Notes: a model not told the origin generated them from the letters alone. Shown: positions 23,674 to 31,555, counted from the first letter of the stretch. The stretch is 43,815 nucleotides of DNA from Burkholderiales bacterium (GCA_020854035.1 JADZGE010000092.1:1-43815), one strand, 5' to 3'. A program made the numbers and translations.

Positions 23674-25258
23674 GGCTCGCACCCGGTCCCGGTTCGGCGC
23701 CGTGCGTGACGCGCTGCACGCGCCGGCGCAGCCGTTCGAGCGCCCGTTCGAGCAGCGCCGTGTCATCGCGACCCGCAAAGGCGATCTCGAGCCGCCTGGA
23801 GGCAACGCCGCGGCGCAGGCGCGGTTGCCGGCGACGCTCCAGCCGATCGCGCATCCAGCGCTCGCCGAAACGAAACTCGCAACCCCCCGCGCGACAGGCC
23901 GCGACCAGAACACCGGCCGCGCCATCGCGCAGGGCGCGTTCCACGAACCACGGCGGCAGCTGGCCGATGCAAAGGAGACTGAAGGCGTGCACACCGGCCC
24001 CGCCGAGCCCGCCGGCCCGCGCGCCGTGATCACAGCCGAACACGACGATCGGATGCGCAGCGCGCGCGCCGCTCAAGGCGGCGTGCACGCGCGCGTGCAG
24101 ATCGGCGATCGGCAACTGCGGCATGTCGATGCCGGTGACGGGGCGCGGCGCATCCCGGACGGGGCGCGGCGCATCCCGAACCGGCTTCGCGGGCGGACAC
24201 GCGCCGGCGCAGATGCCGCAGCTCGCGCAAAGATCCGCATCGACCACCGCCAGCGCGTGGTGACGACGCCCGCGCGGGTGCGGCACCATCGTGATCGCGG
24301 CGTACGGGCAGTCGGCGAGGCAACGGCGGCAGCCATTGCAGCTCGCCGGGTCGACGATCGCGACCGGCGCACGCGCCGGCGTGCGCGCCGGCGCCGGCAG
24401 GAACGGCAGCACGAAAAGCGCGATCATCGCGCCGCCGGCCAGCACCCAGACGAACGCGGGCGAGGTGGCGTAGGTGAGCGGATGCGCGAAAAGCACGATC
24501 CAGTCGAGCCGCAAGAGCTCGGGCACCGCCGCCAGCGCGGCCGGGGCGTGGCTGCGCACCGGCGCCGCGAGCGCCATCGCCGCGAGCGCGGCGAGCACTC
24601 CGAGCGCGACGGGGCGCGGCGGCAGGACGGCGGCGTGCGTGATTCTCCGGACGTGGAACCACAGCCCGAAGAGCAGCAGCAGCGGCACGCCGAGGTGCAC
24701 GAAGATGAACAGCGAAAAGAGCCGGTCGCTCACCGTCCCGGCTCCGAGAAAGTTGCGCGCGAGCGGCGTGGCGAGCAACGGCAGGGCGTCCAGCCACTCG
24801 GCGGTCGCGATGGCGGAGAACTGGCCGAGTTGATCCCAGTTGATCCAGAAGCCGCCGATTGCGGCCGCGAACACGAAGCCGACGAGCGGCACGCCGGTCA
24901 ACCACGAGTAGCGGCGGAATCCGTGCTCGTGGCCGTGCAGCCATTCGCGCAGCAGGTGCAGCCCCATCGCCACCACCAGCGTGTCGGCGGCGTAGCGGTG
25001 CAGCCCGCGCAGGAGCACGCCGCCGGAGAACGGTACCTCGTCGAGGGCGGCTATCGAGCGGTAGGCGCCGTCGACGGACGTATCGAGCACGATGTAGAGC
25101 ACGATACCGCTCGCCGCGAGCGCCCAGAACGCCAGAAAGCCGATCGCGCCCAGGTGGCGCAGCGGATTCAACGCCGAGCCGGCGGCCGCATCGAAGCCGC
25201 GCTCCGCGAACCGCCAGACCGTCAGACCATGCCGTCGGAGGTGTTCGAGGCCGCGCAT
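23666..25258 (-). CDS. cytochrome b - 2x[4Fe-4S] ferredoxin - MvhD-like fusion
   Basis: A 530-residue fusion. Residues 20-210 form a cytochrome b core with all four heme ligands (His87/His101 and His188/His202); further helices reach about 288. Residues 300-356 hold two [4Fe-4S] motifs, CNGCRRCLADCP and CASCGICAGACP. A perfect seven-residue duplication, RDAPRPV twice, follows at about 361-374. Residues 400-475 resemble the MvhD/FrhD iron-sulfur adapter of methanogen hydrogenase-heterodisulfide reductase complexes (VVFGCD, CIGQLPP, GVLVAACRAGGCEFRFG) with Cys409, 430, 455 and 460. The start overlaps the SCO gene by 37 bp. No hydrogenase or Hdr genes are present, so its partner is likely within this operon. 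Confidence 0.87.
   Translation of the reverse strand: MRGLEHLRRHGLTVWRFAERGFDAAAGSALNPLRHLGAIGFLAFWALAASGIVLYIVLDTSVDGAYRSIAALDEVPFSGGVLLRGLHRYAADTLVVAMGLHLLREWLHGHEHGFRRYSWLTGVPLVGFVFAAAIGGFWINWDQLGQFSAIATAEWLDALPLLATPLARNFLGAGTVSDRLFSLFIFVHLGVPLLLLFGLWFHVRRITHAAVLPPRPVALGVLAALAAMALAAPVRSHAPAALAAVPELLRLDWIVLFAHPLTYATSPAFVWVLAGGAMIALFVLPFLPAPARTPARAPVAIVDPASCNGCRRCLADCPYAAITMVPHPRGRRHHALAVVDADLCASCGICAGACPPAKPVRDAPRPVRDAPRPVTGIDMPQLPIADLHARVHAALSGARAAHPIVVFGCDHGARAGGLGGAGVHAFSLLCIGQLPPWFVERALRDGAAGVLVAACRAGGCEFRFGERWMRDRLERRRQPRLRRGVASRRLEIAFAGRDDTALLERALERLRRRVQRVTHGAEPGPGASHA
24137..24178. repeat. perfect in-frame 21-bp tandem duplication
   Basis: Two identical 21-bp copies (24137-24157 and 24158-24178) encode RDAPRPV twice in the linker between the ferredoxin and MvhD-like domains. 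This is likely a recent slippage event in a flexible linker. Confidence 0.85.
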
Positions 25259-26214
25259 GGCAATCGGCGCGCGCGACGGCTGCCGCGCCATTCGAGAAGA
25301 AGGTAGATCGCCACGCTGCCGAAGAAGAGAACGCCACCGATCAGTTCCAGGATCAGCTTGTAGTCGTAGCGATACTCGCCGGTGTCCGGGTCGTAGACGG
25401 TGCACAGCATGCGCACGCGTTCGATGACGGCGGCGAGCGTCGAGCCGGCCGCGGGCTGCGCGTCGAGCAGCAGCTCGCGCAGCGGTTTGCCGAGCTGGTC
25501 CGCGCGAATCCGGTCGCCGTAGACCTGGGCGTGGATGCGTCCCCGGGCGTCGACGACGGTGACGCCGAGCACGTGATCGAAACCGGCCGGCGTCGCGGCG
25601 TAGCGGAAGCCGAAGGCCTGCGTAAGGTCGTCCACCGCCTCGCGCGCCGGGCTGAGGAACTCCCAGTTCGGCTCGTCGATGCGCTGGCTCGCCGCAAAGG
25701 CGCGCATTGCCTGCGGGTCGTCGAAAGGCTGATTGAAGCCGATGCTGACGACGTTGAACTGGCTCGCGCCGAGCATGCGGTCGAGCCCCCTGACCGCCTC
25801 GTGGAGCGCCCGCGTCTGCGTCGGGCAGACCCGGAAGCAACCGGTATAGATGAAGCTCACCAGGAGCGGCTTGCCGCGGTAGGAAGAGAGCCGCACCTGC
25901 CGGCCCTGGCGGTCGAGCATCACGGGATCGGGCACCCAGCGTCCGATCGCCGCCTGGCCCGCCTGGAGCGCGGCGCGCTCGTCCAGCCCCGACACCGTAC
26001 CCGGTTCGCGCACGGCGGCGCCGGCGCGTTCGATCACCGAAGCCGCGGCGGGCGTGGCCGGCTCGCGCGCCGCCCGGGCGCCCCCGGCCCATCCGGACGA
26101 TGCGATCAGCAGGCTCGCGAGTATGCCGGCGAGCGCGGCGCTACACGCCGCCGACCGGCGCGCGCGACGCTCGGGGACGGGGGCGGCGGCTCCGCCATCA
26201 GCGCATCGCCGCAT
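25222..26214 (-). CDS. SCO1/SenC-type copper chaperone with C-terminal membrane anchor
   Basis: A 330-residue protein. After an N-terminal hydrophobic segment (residues about 22-48) comes a thioredoxin-fold domain with the copper site YTGCFRVCPTQT (CxxxCP) and the distal histidine in FDHVLGVTVVDA. A C-terminal membrane helix (about 285-308) is unusual compared with most short SCO proteins. SCO/SenC delivers copper to the CuA site, or acts as a thiol reductase for it, fitting the CuA subunit in the same operon. Its start overlaps the CyoE stop and its end overlaps the next gene by 37 bp. Confidence 0.88.
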   Translation of the reverse strand: MRRCADGGAAAPVPERRARRSAACSAALAGILASLLIASSGWAGGARAAREPATPAAASVIERAGAAVREPGTVSGLDERAALQAGQAAIGRWVPDPVMLDRQGRQVRLSSYRGKPLLVSFIYTGCFRVCPTQTRALHEAVRGLDRMLGASQFNVVSIGFNQPFDDPQAMRAFAASQRIDEPNWEFLSPAREAVDDLTQAFGFRYAATPAGFDHVLGVTVVDARGRIHAQVYGDRIRADQLGKPLRELLLDAQPAAGSTLAAVIERVRMLCTVYDPDTGEYRYDYKLILELIGGVLFFGSVAIYLLLEWRGSRRARRLPCAASNTSDGMV

Positions 26215-27094
26215 CGAGGAACACCGCCAGAAGGAGCACGCCGAGCTGCGTCATCGAGGCGACGAAGGAGGCCATCGCCGTCTCTCGCCCCGGCGCGCGC
26301 GCGAGCGCCCGGGTCCGGCTCAGAAAATGCGCGCCGCCCGCGAGTGCCCCGACACCGACCAGCCAGCCGGCGCCGGTGGCGGGGAGCAGCAGCGAGGACG
26401 CGACGAGCGCCAGCGTGCTTGCGTGCACGATACGCGCCGCGCGCCCGGTACCCACCACGACCGGCAGCATCGGCACGCCGGCCGCTCGATAGTCGGCTTC
26501 CGACGCGATCGCGAGACTCCAGAAATGCGGCGGCGTCCAGAAGAACAGCACCAGCGCCAGCGCCCACGCCTGCGGCGGGATCTGCGGGCCGGCGGCGGCG
26601 GCGCCCGCGAGCACCGCAAAGCTGCCGGAAAGGCCGCCGATCACGATATTCCACGCCGTGCGGCGCTTGAGCAGCAGCGTATAGAGGCCGCCGTAGGTCG
26701 CGGCGCCCAGCAGAATGAACAGCGCGGCGAGCCCGTTGACGGCCCAGGCCGCCGTGGCACACGCGATCACGATCATGCCGGCGATGACGCACAACCAGCC
26801 CGTGCTGCGCGGCAGCGCCCCGCTGGCGAAGGCGCGATCGCGGGTTCGCTTCATCCGGCGGTCGCCGTCGGCTTCCACGTACTGGTTGAAGGCGCCGGCG
26901 CCGGCCGATGCCATCAGCACCGCGAGCGCAAGAAACGCGACCTGCCAGCCCGCGGCCGCCGGCGCCGGCACGAGCGCCAGTCCGGCCAGCGCGGTGAGCG
27001 TGATGAGCGCGGCGATGCGCAGCTTGAATATGCCGATCACGCTCAACCAGCACGGCGCCGCGGCGGCGTGGGGCCGGGTCAGCGTCGTATCCAT
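26198..27094 (-). CDS. cyoE: protoheme IX farnesyltransferase (heme O synthase)
   Basis: A 298-residue UbiA-superfamily prenyltransferase with about eight helices. The start at 27094 gives MDTTLTRPHAAAAPCWLSVIGIFKLRIAALITLT. The first Asp-rich motif is NQYVEADGDRRMKRTRDR; the second region contains WTPPHFWSLA and the EADYRAAGVPMLPVV motif. It adds farnesyl to heme B to make heme O, the precursor of heme A. Together with two CtaA proteins it indicates heme O or A in the neighbouring heme-copper enzymes. It is 31 bp downstream of subunit I and overlaps SCO by 17 bp. Confidence 0.95.
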   Translation of the reverse strand: MDTTLTRPHAAAAPCWLSVIGIFKLRIAALITLTALAGLALVPAPAAAGWQVAFLALAVLMASAGAGAFNQYVEADGDRRMKRTRDRAFASGALPRSTGWLCVIAGMIVIACATAAWAVNGLAALFILLGAATYGGLYTLLLKRRTAWNIVIGGLSGSFAVLAGAAAAGPQIPPQAWALALVLFFWTPPHFWSLAIASEADYRAAGVPMLPVVVGTGRAARIVHASTLALVASSLLLPATGAGWLVGVGALAGGAHFLSRTRALARAPGRETAMASFVASMTQLGVLLLAVFLDAAMR

Positions 27095-27125
27095 GGCGCG
27101 CTCGAGCTCGGCAGCCGGCGGGCGC

Positions 27126-28826
27126 TCAGGCGAGGCCCCATAGCGTGGACAGGTACTTCCAGTTGATGAAGTAGTAGAGGACGAAGGCGAGCAGGAATAC
27201 CATCGCCAGCACGAAGGTGCCCGGGGCGGCGAAACCCATCGAGCCGTAGCTTTGCGCGGCCACGGTCGGCGCGGCACGCGAGAGCCGGGTGAACTGCGGG
27301 CTCTCGGTTCCCGTCTCGAGCTTCGCACCCCACAGGAGCGAGCCGACGGTGACGTAGATGAAGATCGCGCCGCCGGCGATGGCGATCATCCCCGTCAGCC
27401 CCACCAGCCCCATCATCAGGTACGCCGCGCCCGGCCATTCGTAGGCGAGCGGCGCGCCCTGGAAGGCCATGTCCCAGTGCCTGCGCGAGACGCCGAGCGT
27501 GCCGGCGCCCATCATCACGAGCACGAAGGCGTACATCGACAGGCCGAAGAGGTAGGGCTGCCATCTCGCGAGCACCGGCGCGATCATCTCGCGCCTGAAC
27601 AGCACCGGGATGAGGTAGTAGGTGAGCGCCATGAAGGTGAGCGTGGTGCCGATCACCACCGTGGCGTGGAAATGCCCGGGCACGTAGATCGTGTTGTGTA
27701 TGATCATGTTCAGCTGCTCGGTGCCCATCATCACGCCCGAGATGCCGCCGAGGAAACCGAAGCCGATCAGCGCGATGAAGACACCCGAGAAGGTCGGGTT
27801 GCCCCACGGCGCCTTGCGCAGCCACTCGAACAGCCCCTTGGTGTGGCCTTTCTGGCGCTGCGCCACTTCCATCGCGCCCGGGATCGTCAGCCCGTGCAGC
27901 ATCGAGGCGAGCACCGCGAAGTACATGAAGTAGCTCGTGTTGACGACCTTCCACGCCGTCGACAGCCCCGGGTCGGCAAGCAGGTGGTGCGCGCTCGCGA
28001 GCTGCAGGAACAGGATGTAGAGGAGGAACGCCGTGCGGCTCACCTTCTCGCTCATCGGCTTCGCGCCGAACACGACAGCGGCGATGGCGTACCAGACCGC
28101 CACGTGCGCCGAGACGTTGCTCTGCTGCGAGCTGTGGCCGAATGCCCACCAGACCGTGCGGTCGACGAGCGCGTTCACCTCCTTCACCACGCCGAGGGAC
28201 ATCAGCCAGGTCGGGATGAGGATGATGGCGCCCGACACGATCGTGAAGACGGCGATGATCGCCGCGGTGATCGCGCCGAAGGTGACGAGCGGCACCGAGC
28301 CCTCGTAGGTCTTCTCCTTCTTTGCGACGACCAGCGTGCCGAAGAACACGAAGCAGCCGATCAGCGCGCCCACCGCGAACAGGATGAGACCGAGGTAGAA
28401 GTTGGGCTCGGCCATCATCGGCACGTAGCTCGTCATCATCACCGACGACCCGCCGCGGTAGACGGCGACGTTGGTGACGACCGAACCGATGACCATCAGC
28501 GCGAACGCGAGCCAGGCGATTTTCGGCGTCGCGATCCGGCAGCGCAGCAGCGTCGACGCGCAGAAGTAGAGCACGGCGATCTCGAAGAAGATGATCCAGA
28601 AGATCAGCATGTCGATGCCGTGCGCCGTCAGCACCTGGTAGAAGGTGTCGGCCTCGAGCCAGCGGAACGCCGGCCAGCGGGTCATCACGACGCCGATGGC
28701 GAGAAGGCCGCCGATCAGGAGCCACACGACGGCGACGAACGCGTTCGCCTTGATCAGCAGCTCGGCCTGGCGCTCGAACTGGAGGCCCGAACGGGGGCAG
28801 GTACGATAGGTGGTCGCGGTGCTCAT
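27126..28826 (-). CDS. B-family-like heme-copper subunit I lacking the active-site tyrosine (NO reductase candidate)
   Basis: A 566-residue protein of about 13 helices. Ligands seen: His69 (AHGIDMLIFW, low-spin heme), His231 (CuB, helix VI), His280/His281 (CuB, SAHHLLADPG), and His385/His387 (GHFH). ADPGLSTAWK and VPGHFH resemble B-family (ba3-type) enzymes. In oxidases His231 would be followed by PxxY; here it is HSSQQ, placing Gln235 where the His-cross-linked Tyr belongs. Loss of that Tyr is known for heme-copper enzymes that reduce NO. The arrangement with a CuA subunit and SenC recalls, from memory, the sNOR (norSY-senC) of ammonia oxidisers. It is preceded by a strong GAGGAG site. Confidence 0.88.
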   Translation of the reverse strand: MSTATTYRTCPRSGLQFERQAELLIKANAFVAVVWLLIGGLLAIGVVMTRWPAFRWLEADTFYQVLTAHGIDMLIFWIIFFEIAVLYFCASTLLRCRIATPKIAWLAFALMVIGSVVTNVAVYRGGSSVMMTSYVPMMAEPNFYLGLILFAVGALIGCFVFFGTLVVAKKEKTYEGSVPLVTFGAITAAIIAVFTIVSGAIILIPTWLMSLGVVKEVNALVDRTVWWAFGHSSQQSNVSAHVAVWYAIAAVVFGAKPMSEKVSRTAFLLYILFLQLASAHHLLADPGLSTAWKVVNTSYFMYFAVLASMLHGLTIPGAMEVAQRQKGHTKGLFEWLRKAPWGNPTFSGVFIALIGFGFLGGISGVMMGTEQLNMIIHNTIYVPGHFHATVVIGTTLTFMALTYYLIPVLFRREMIAPVLARWQPYLFGLSMYAFVLVMMGAGTLGVSRRHWDMAFQGAPLAYEWPGAAYLMMGLVGLTGMIAIAGGAIFIYVTVGSLLWGAKLETGTESPQFTRLSRAAPTVAAQSYGSMGFAAPGTFVLAMVFLLAFVLYYFINWKYLSTLWGLA

Positions 28827-28835
28827 CGCGGCTCC

Positions 28836-29378
28836 TCACTTCTTGATGTAGATGCGGCCGACCATCTTGTGGTGGCCGATGCCGCAGTACTCGTTGCACA
28901 CCACCGAGTAGGTGCCCGAATGGTTGGGCGTGATGGTGACCACGTGCTCGAAACCGGGCACCATCTGGATGTTGATGTTGGCGGGCTGCAGGGAGAAGCC
29001 GTGGTTGTAATCCATCGCCGAGAGGTGCAGCCGGTAGGTCTTGCCCACTTCGAGCTCGAGGATCGGGTAGTAGGCCCACAGCCGCGCCAGCAGATAGACG
29101 TCGCTCCCGGGCGGCGGCGCGACGACCGGCGTCTTTTCGTCGGTTTCGGTACGCACCGTGTACTTGTCGACCATGGCCTGCACGCTCGCCATGAACTTGT
29201 CGGGCGTCGTGCGGTAGGTCTCGGTCGAGAGGTTCTGGCGGCCCCAGATGTGCCAGCCCACCATCATGAAGAACATGATGAGGCACCACAGGAGCGCGAG
29301 CGCGATCCAGGTGCCTTCGACGCGGTCGATCGGATGCCTGTACCAGAGCCGTTCGGCGGGAGGGAGAATGGCGCTCAT
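28836..29378 (-). CDS. CuA-containing subunit II
   Basis: A 180-residue protein with a single N-terminal helix (about residues 24-42) and a periplasmic cupredoxin domain. All CuA ligands are visible: His126 (MDYNHGFSL), then CNEYCGIGHHKM supplying Cys161, Glu163 (backbone ligand), Cys165, His169 and Met172. The short length and single helix are typical of B-family (ba3-like) subunit II. It accepts electrons from cytochrome c, plausibly the c-type cytochrome at 17891, and passes them to subunit I at 27126. GGAGAG precedes the start; subunit I follows 9 nt after its stop. Confidence 0.93.
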   Translation of the reverse strand: MSAILPPAERLWYRHPIDRVEGTWIALALLWCLIMFFMMVGWHIWGRQNLSTETYRTTPDKFMASVQAMVDKYTVRTETDEKTPVVAPPPGSDVYLLARLWAYYPILELEVGKTYRLHLSAMDYNHGFSLQPANINIQMVPGFEHVVTITPNHSGTYSVVCNEYCGIGHHKMVGRIYIKK

Positions 29379-29394
29379 GTTCGACTCTCCTGTC

Positions 29395-29577
29395 TCACTT
29401 GGCGATCGGCACCGTCAGAATGTCCCACACCCCCCAGGCGACGTAGAGCACCATCGGCACCATGACGCCGAGAAACAGGAGCAGGAACGGATTGTCGAGG
29501 AACTGCTGCATCCAGGGGATGTCCTGCTCGCCTTCGTCCTTCCCGGCGGGATCCGGGGAGCGTGTGGCGTCCGCCAT
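29395..29577 (-). CDS. small single-helix subunit, first gene of the operon
   Basis: A 60-residue protein: a polar acidic N-terminus (MADATRSPDPAGKDEGEQD), then one membrane helix (about residues 28-55, PFLLLFLGVMVPMVLYVAWGV as two halves) and a short tail. It is comparable in size and position to the small accessory subunits (IIa-like) of ba3-type enzymes. A strong AAAGGAG ribosome-binding site precedes the ATG. The FNR box at 29656 with its -10 at 29627-29632 leads directly into this gene. The function is presumed structural. Confidence 0.8.
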   Translation of the reverse strand: MADATRSPDPAGKDEGEQDIPWMQQFLDNPFLLLFLGVMVPMVLYVAWGVWDILTVPIAK

Positions 29578-29626
29578 GACTGGTCTCCTTTATCGCGCCG
29601 CGCGCGCAACTCCGCTTTTGGGAGGC

Positions 29627-29669
29627 AATCTAGCGCAGGCGATGCACGATTGCGCTTGATACACATCAA
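29627..29669 (-). promoter_or_regulatory. FNR/ANR class II promoter for the ten-gene operon
   Basis: The palindrome TTGATACACATCAA at 29656-29669 is perfect. On the minus strand a TAGATT -10 hexamer (29632-29627) begins exactly 23 nt after it, the same geometry as at 18329, with transcription expected near 29621. On the plus strand a TAGAAT at 29715-29720 could serve ctaA at 29768, with the box centred near -64. This is the best-supported promoter in the window. Confidence 0.75.
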
Positions 29670-29767
29670 GCTTTCCGAATCAATCCGGTGCTCGGAAACC
29701 CGCGGGCAAGCGGTTAGAATCCGTGCCGCGTGCACCTGCCGGACGCGGCAATTCACGCGTTGTTTCC

Positions 29768-30919
29768 ATGCCTGCCGATAGCGCATCTACAGGAAATCCC
29801 GCGCGACGCGCCATCGCGGCGTGGTTGATCGCGTGCTGCGCGCTCGTCTTCGCGATGGTCGTGCTGGGGGGCGTTACCCGCCTGACGCATTCGGGACTCT
29901 CGATCGTCGAGTGGCAGCCGCTCGTCGGCGCGGTGCCGCCGCTCACGGACGCCGACTGGACGGCGCTCTTCGAGAAGTACCGGCGCACGCCGGAGTACGA
30001 ACAGGTGAACCGCGGCATGAGCATCGCCGAGTTCAAGGGCATATTCTGGCTCGAGTACTTCCATCGCCTGCTCGGCCGGGCGATCGGAATCGCCTTTCTC
30101 GCGCCTTTCCTCTGGTTCCTTCTGCGCCGCCGGCTCGACGCCCGGCTCGCGTGGCGCCTTGGCGGCGTGTTCCTTCTCGGCGCAGTTCAGGGCGCGCTCG
30201 GCTGGTACATGGTGGCGAGCGGCCTCGTGGCCGAGCCGCGGGTCTCGCAGTACCGTCTCACCGCCCACCTCGCGCTCGCCTTCGCCATCTACGGCGCGAT
30301 GCTGTGGATCGCCCTCGATCTCCTCGCGCCGCGCGCGCGCCGCGCCGCCGCGGCGGCCGGATCCGGATTGAGGCGGCTCGCGTGCGCGGTCACGCTCGTC
30401 GTCTGCCTCATGATCGTGACGGGCGGCTTCGTCGCGGGGATCCGCGCGGGCAAGGCCTACAACACCTTTCCCCTCATGAACGGGCACCTCGTGCCGCCCG
30501 AGATCTTCATGCTGGAGCCGTGGTGGCTCAATTTCTTCGGCAACATGGCGACGGTGCAGTTCGACCACCGGCTCTTCGCGTGGGCACTCGCGTTTCTCGT
30601 GCCGCTCTTCTGGTGGCGCGCGTGGCGCACGGCCGCCCTGCCCGTGCGCCGGCTCGCGCATCTCCTCCTCGCCGCTCTCGCGGCGCAGATCACGCTCGGC
30701 ATCGCGACGCTGCTCCACGCCGTTCCCGTCGTTCTCGGCGCGGCGCACCAGGGCGGCGCGCTCGTGGTCTTCACCGCCGCGCTGGCGGTGAATCACGCGT
30801 TGCGCGATGTCCGGCCGGGCGGGAGCGCCGCGGCGGGCGCCCGAGGGCTTCCCGGCGGCTCGCCCGATTCGCCCTGCCGCCGGGGCGGCCAGAGAACGGG
30901 CCACAGCCGCCAGGCGTAG
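29768..30919 (+). CDS. ctaA: CtaA/Cox15 heme A synthase, second copy
   Basis: A 383-residue eight-helix protein of the proteobacterial Cox15 type. All four heme-ligand regions are visible: the EYFHRLLGR motif, TAHLALAFAIY, FDHRLFAWAL and GAAHQGGALV. GLSIVEWQPLVGAVPP and NTFPLMNGHLVP are family signatures. It differs clearly from the CtaA at 18733, which carries the cysteine-pair motifs instead. It is transcribed divergently from the ten-gene operon over the FNR box at 29656. The last 40 or so residues are low-complexity and overlap the 3' end of the convergent thioredoxin-like gene by 127 bp. Confidence 0.93.
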   Translation: MPADSASTGNPARRAIAAWLIACCALVFAMVVLGGVTRLTHSGLSIVEWQPLVGAVPPLTDADWTALFEKYRRTPEYEQVNRGMSIAEFKGIFWLEYFHRLLGRAIGIAFLAPFLWFLLRRRLDARLAWRLGGVFLLGAVQGALGWYMVASGLVAEPRVSQYRLTAHLALAFAIYGAMLWIALDLLAPRARRAAAAAGSGLRRLACAVTLVVCLMIVTGGFVAGIRAGKAYNTFPLMNGHLVPPEIFMLEPWWLNFFGNMATVQFDHRLFAWALAFLVPLFWWRAWRTAALPVRRLAHLLLAALAAQITLGIATLLHAVPVVLGAAHQGGALVVFTAALAVNHALRDVRPGGSAAAGARGLPGGSPDSPCRRGGQRTGHSRQA

Positions 30920-31542
30920 AGCGCGAACGAGAGCCAGATGCCGGCGCCGCCGGCAAGCGCCAGCGTCCGGCTCGCGCCGAGCAGCCCGGCCGCCAGCGCC
31001 GCGAGCCCGCAGTGGAAGAACGCGAACTGGCTCCACGACCATGCGCCCATGCGAATCGGGTTGCCGGTGAAGCGCGGCAGCATGTGCGCGCCGACCCCGT
31101 AGATGAGCGAGGTCACGAAGCCGCCGGCGAAGAGGTGCGCGCCGACCGCACGCGCCGCGCCGGCGCCGAGGAGGTCACCCTCGGCGAGCATCCATGCGCC
31201 GGCGGCGACGAGATACGCCATGCCGGCGCCGATGAACCACCGGTTCTCGGCCGAGAGGAGCATGCCGGCGTGCCGCGGCGAGGCGCGCGCGCGGGGGTGC
31301 GCCGCCGCCACCAGTTCCCGCGCTTCGCCGGGAGTCTGCACCCCCACGGCCTTCAGCACGCCGTCGACGGCGAGCGCCGGTATCGTCCGCACCTGAAGGC
31401 GGTGGGCGAGTTCCCGGCCCTCGGGCTGCGCGAAGTCGAGCACGGCGAACTCGATTTCCTTCTCGGCGGCCACGTCGCGCCAGATCCTTTCAGCCGCGGG
31501 GCAGGTCGGGCACCATTCCGACACGAGCAGCTCGACTTTCAT
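30793..31542 (-). CDS. thioredoxin-like domain fused to a 4-TM heme-copper/NnrS-like module
   Basis: A 249-residue protein. Residues 1-80 are a glutaredoxin/thioredoxin fold with active site WCPTC (Cys11, Cys14) and cis-proline TIPALAVDG. From about residue 95 four helices follow; the second contains GAHLFAGGFVTSLIYGVGAHMLPRFTGNP. That is the same HxL-x-PRF pattern seen in the neighbouring 147-residue protein and in the heme-copper-like protein at 21695. The predicted topology puts the thiol domain on one face of a possibly heme-binding bundle. It is the last gene of a three-gene transcript; its last 127 bp overlap ctaA. I know of no named family for this fusion. Confidence 0.82.
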   Translation of the reverse strand: MKVELLVSEWCPTCPAAERIWRDVAAEKEIEFAVLDFAQPEGRELAHRLQVRTIPALAVDGVLKAVGVQTPGEARELVAAAHPRARASPRHAGMLLSAENRWFIGAGMAYLVAAGAWMLAEGDLLGAGAARAVGAHLFAGGFVTSLIYGVGAHMLPRFTGNPIRMGAWSWSQFAFFHCGLAALAAGLLGASRTLALAGGAGIWLSFALYAWRLWPVLWPPRRQGESGEPPGSPRAPAAALPPGRTSRNA

Positions 31543-31555
31543 GCGGGCTCGCGTG

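Noticed and set aside
23666..24100. MvhD-like domain as evidence of a hydrogenase or heterodisulfide reductase
   Set aside because: No hydrogenase large or small subunit and no HdrA/B/C-like genes in the window; the domain is fused to a cytochrome b and is better read as an electron adapter.
27126..29378. Ordinary aa3 or ba3 cytochrome c oxidase
   Set aside because: The CuA subunit and metal ligands fit, but the helix VI tyrosine is Gln, which argues against a standard O2 reductase; a compensating Tyr elsewhere cannot be excluded.
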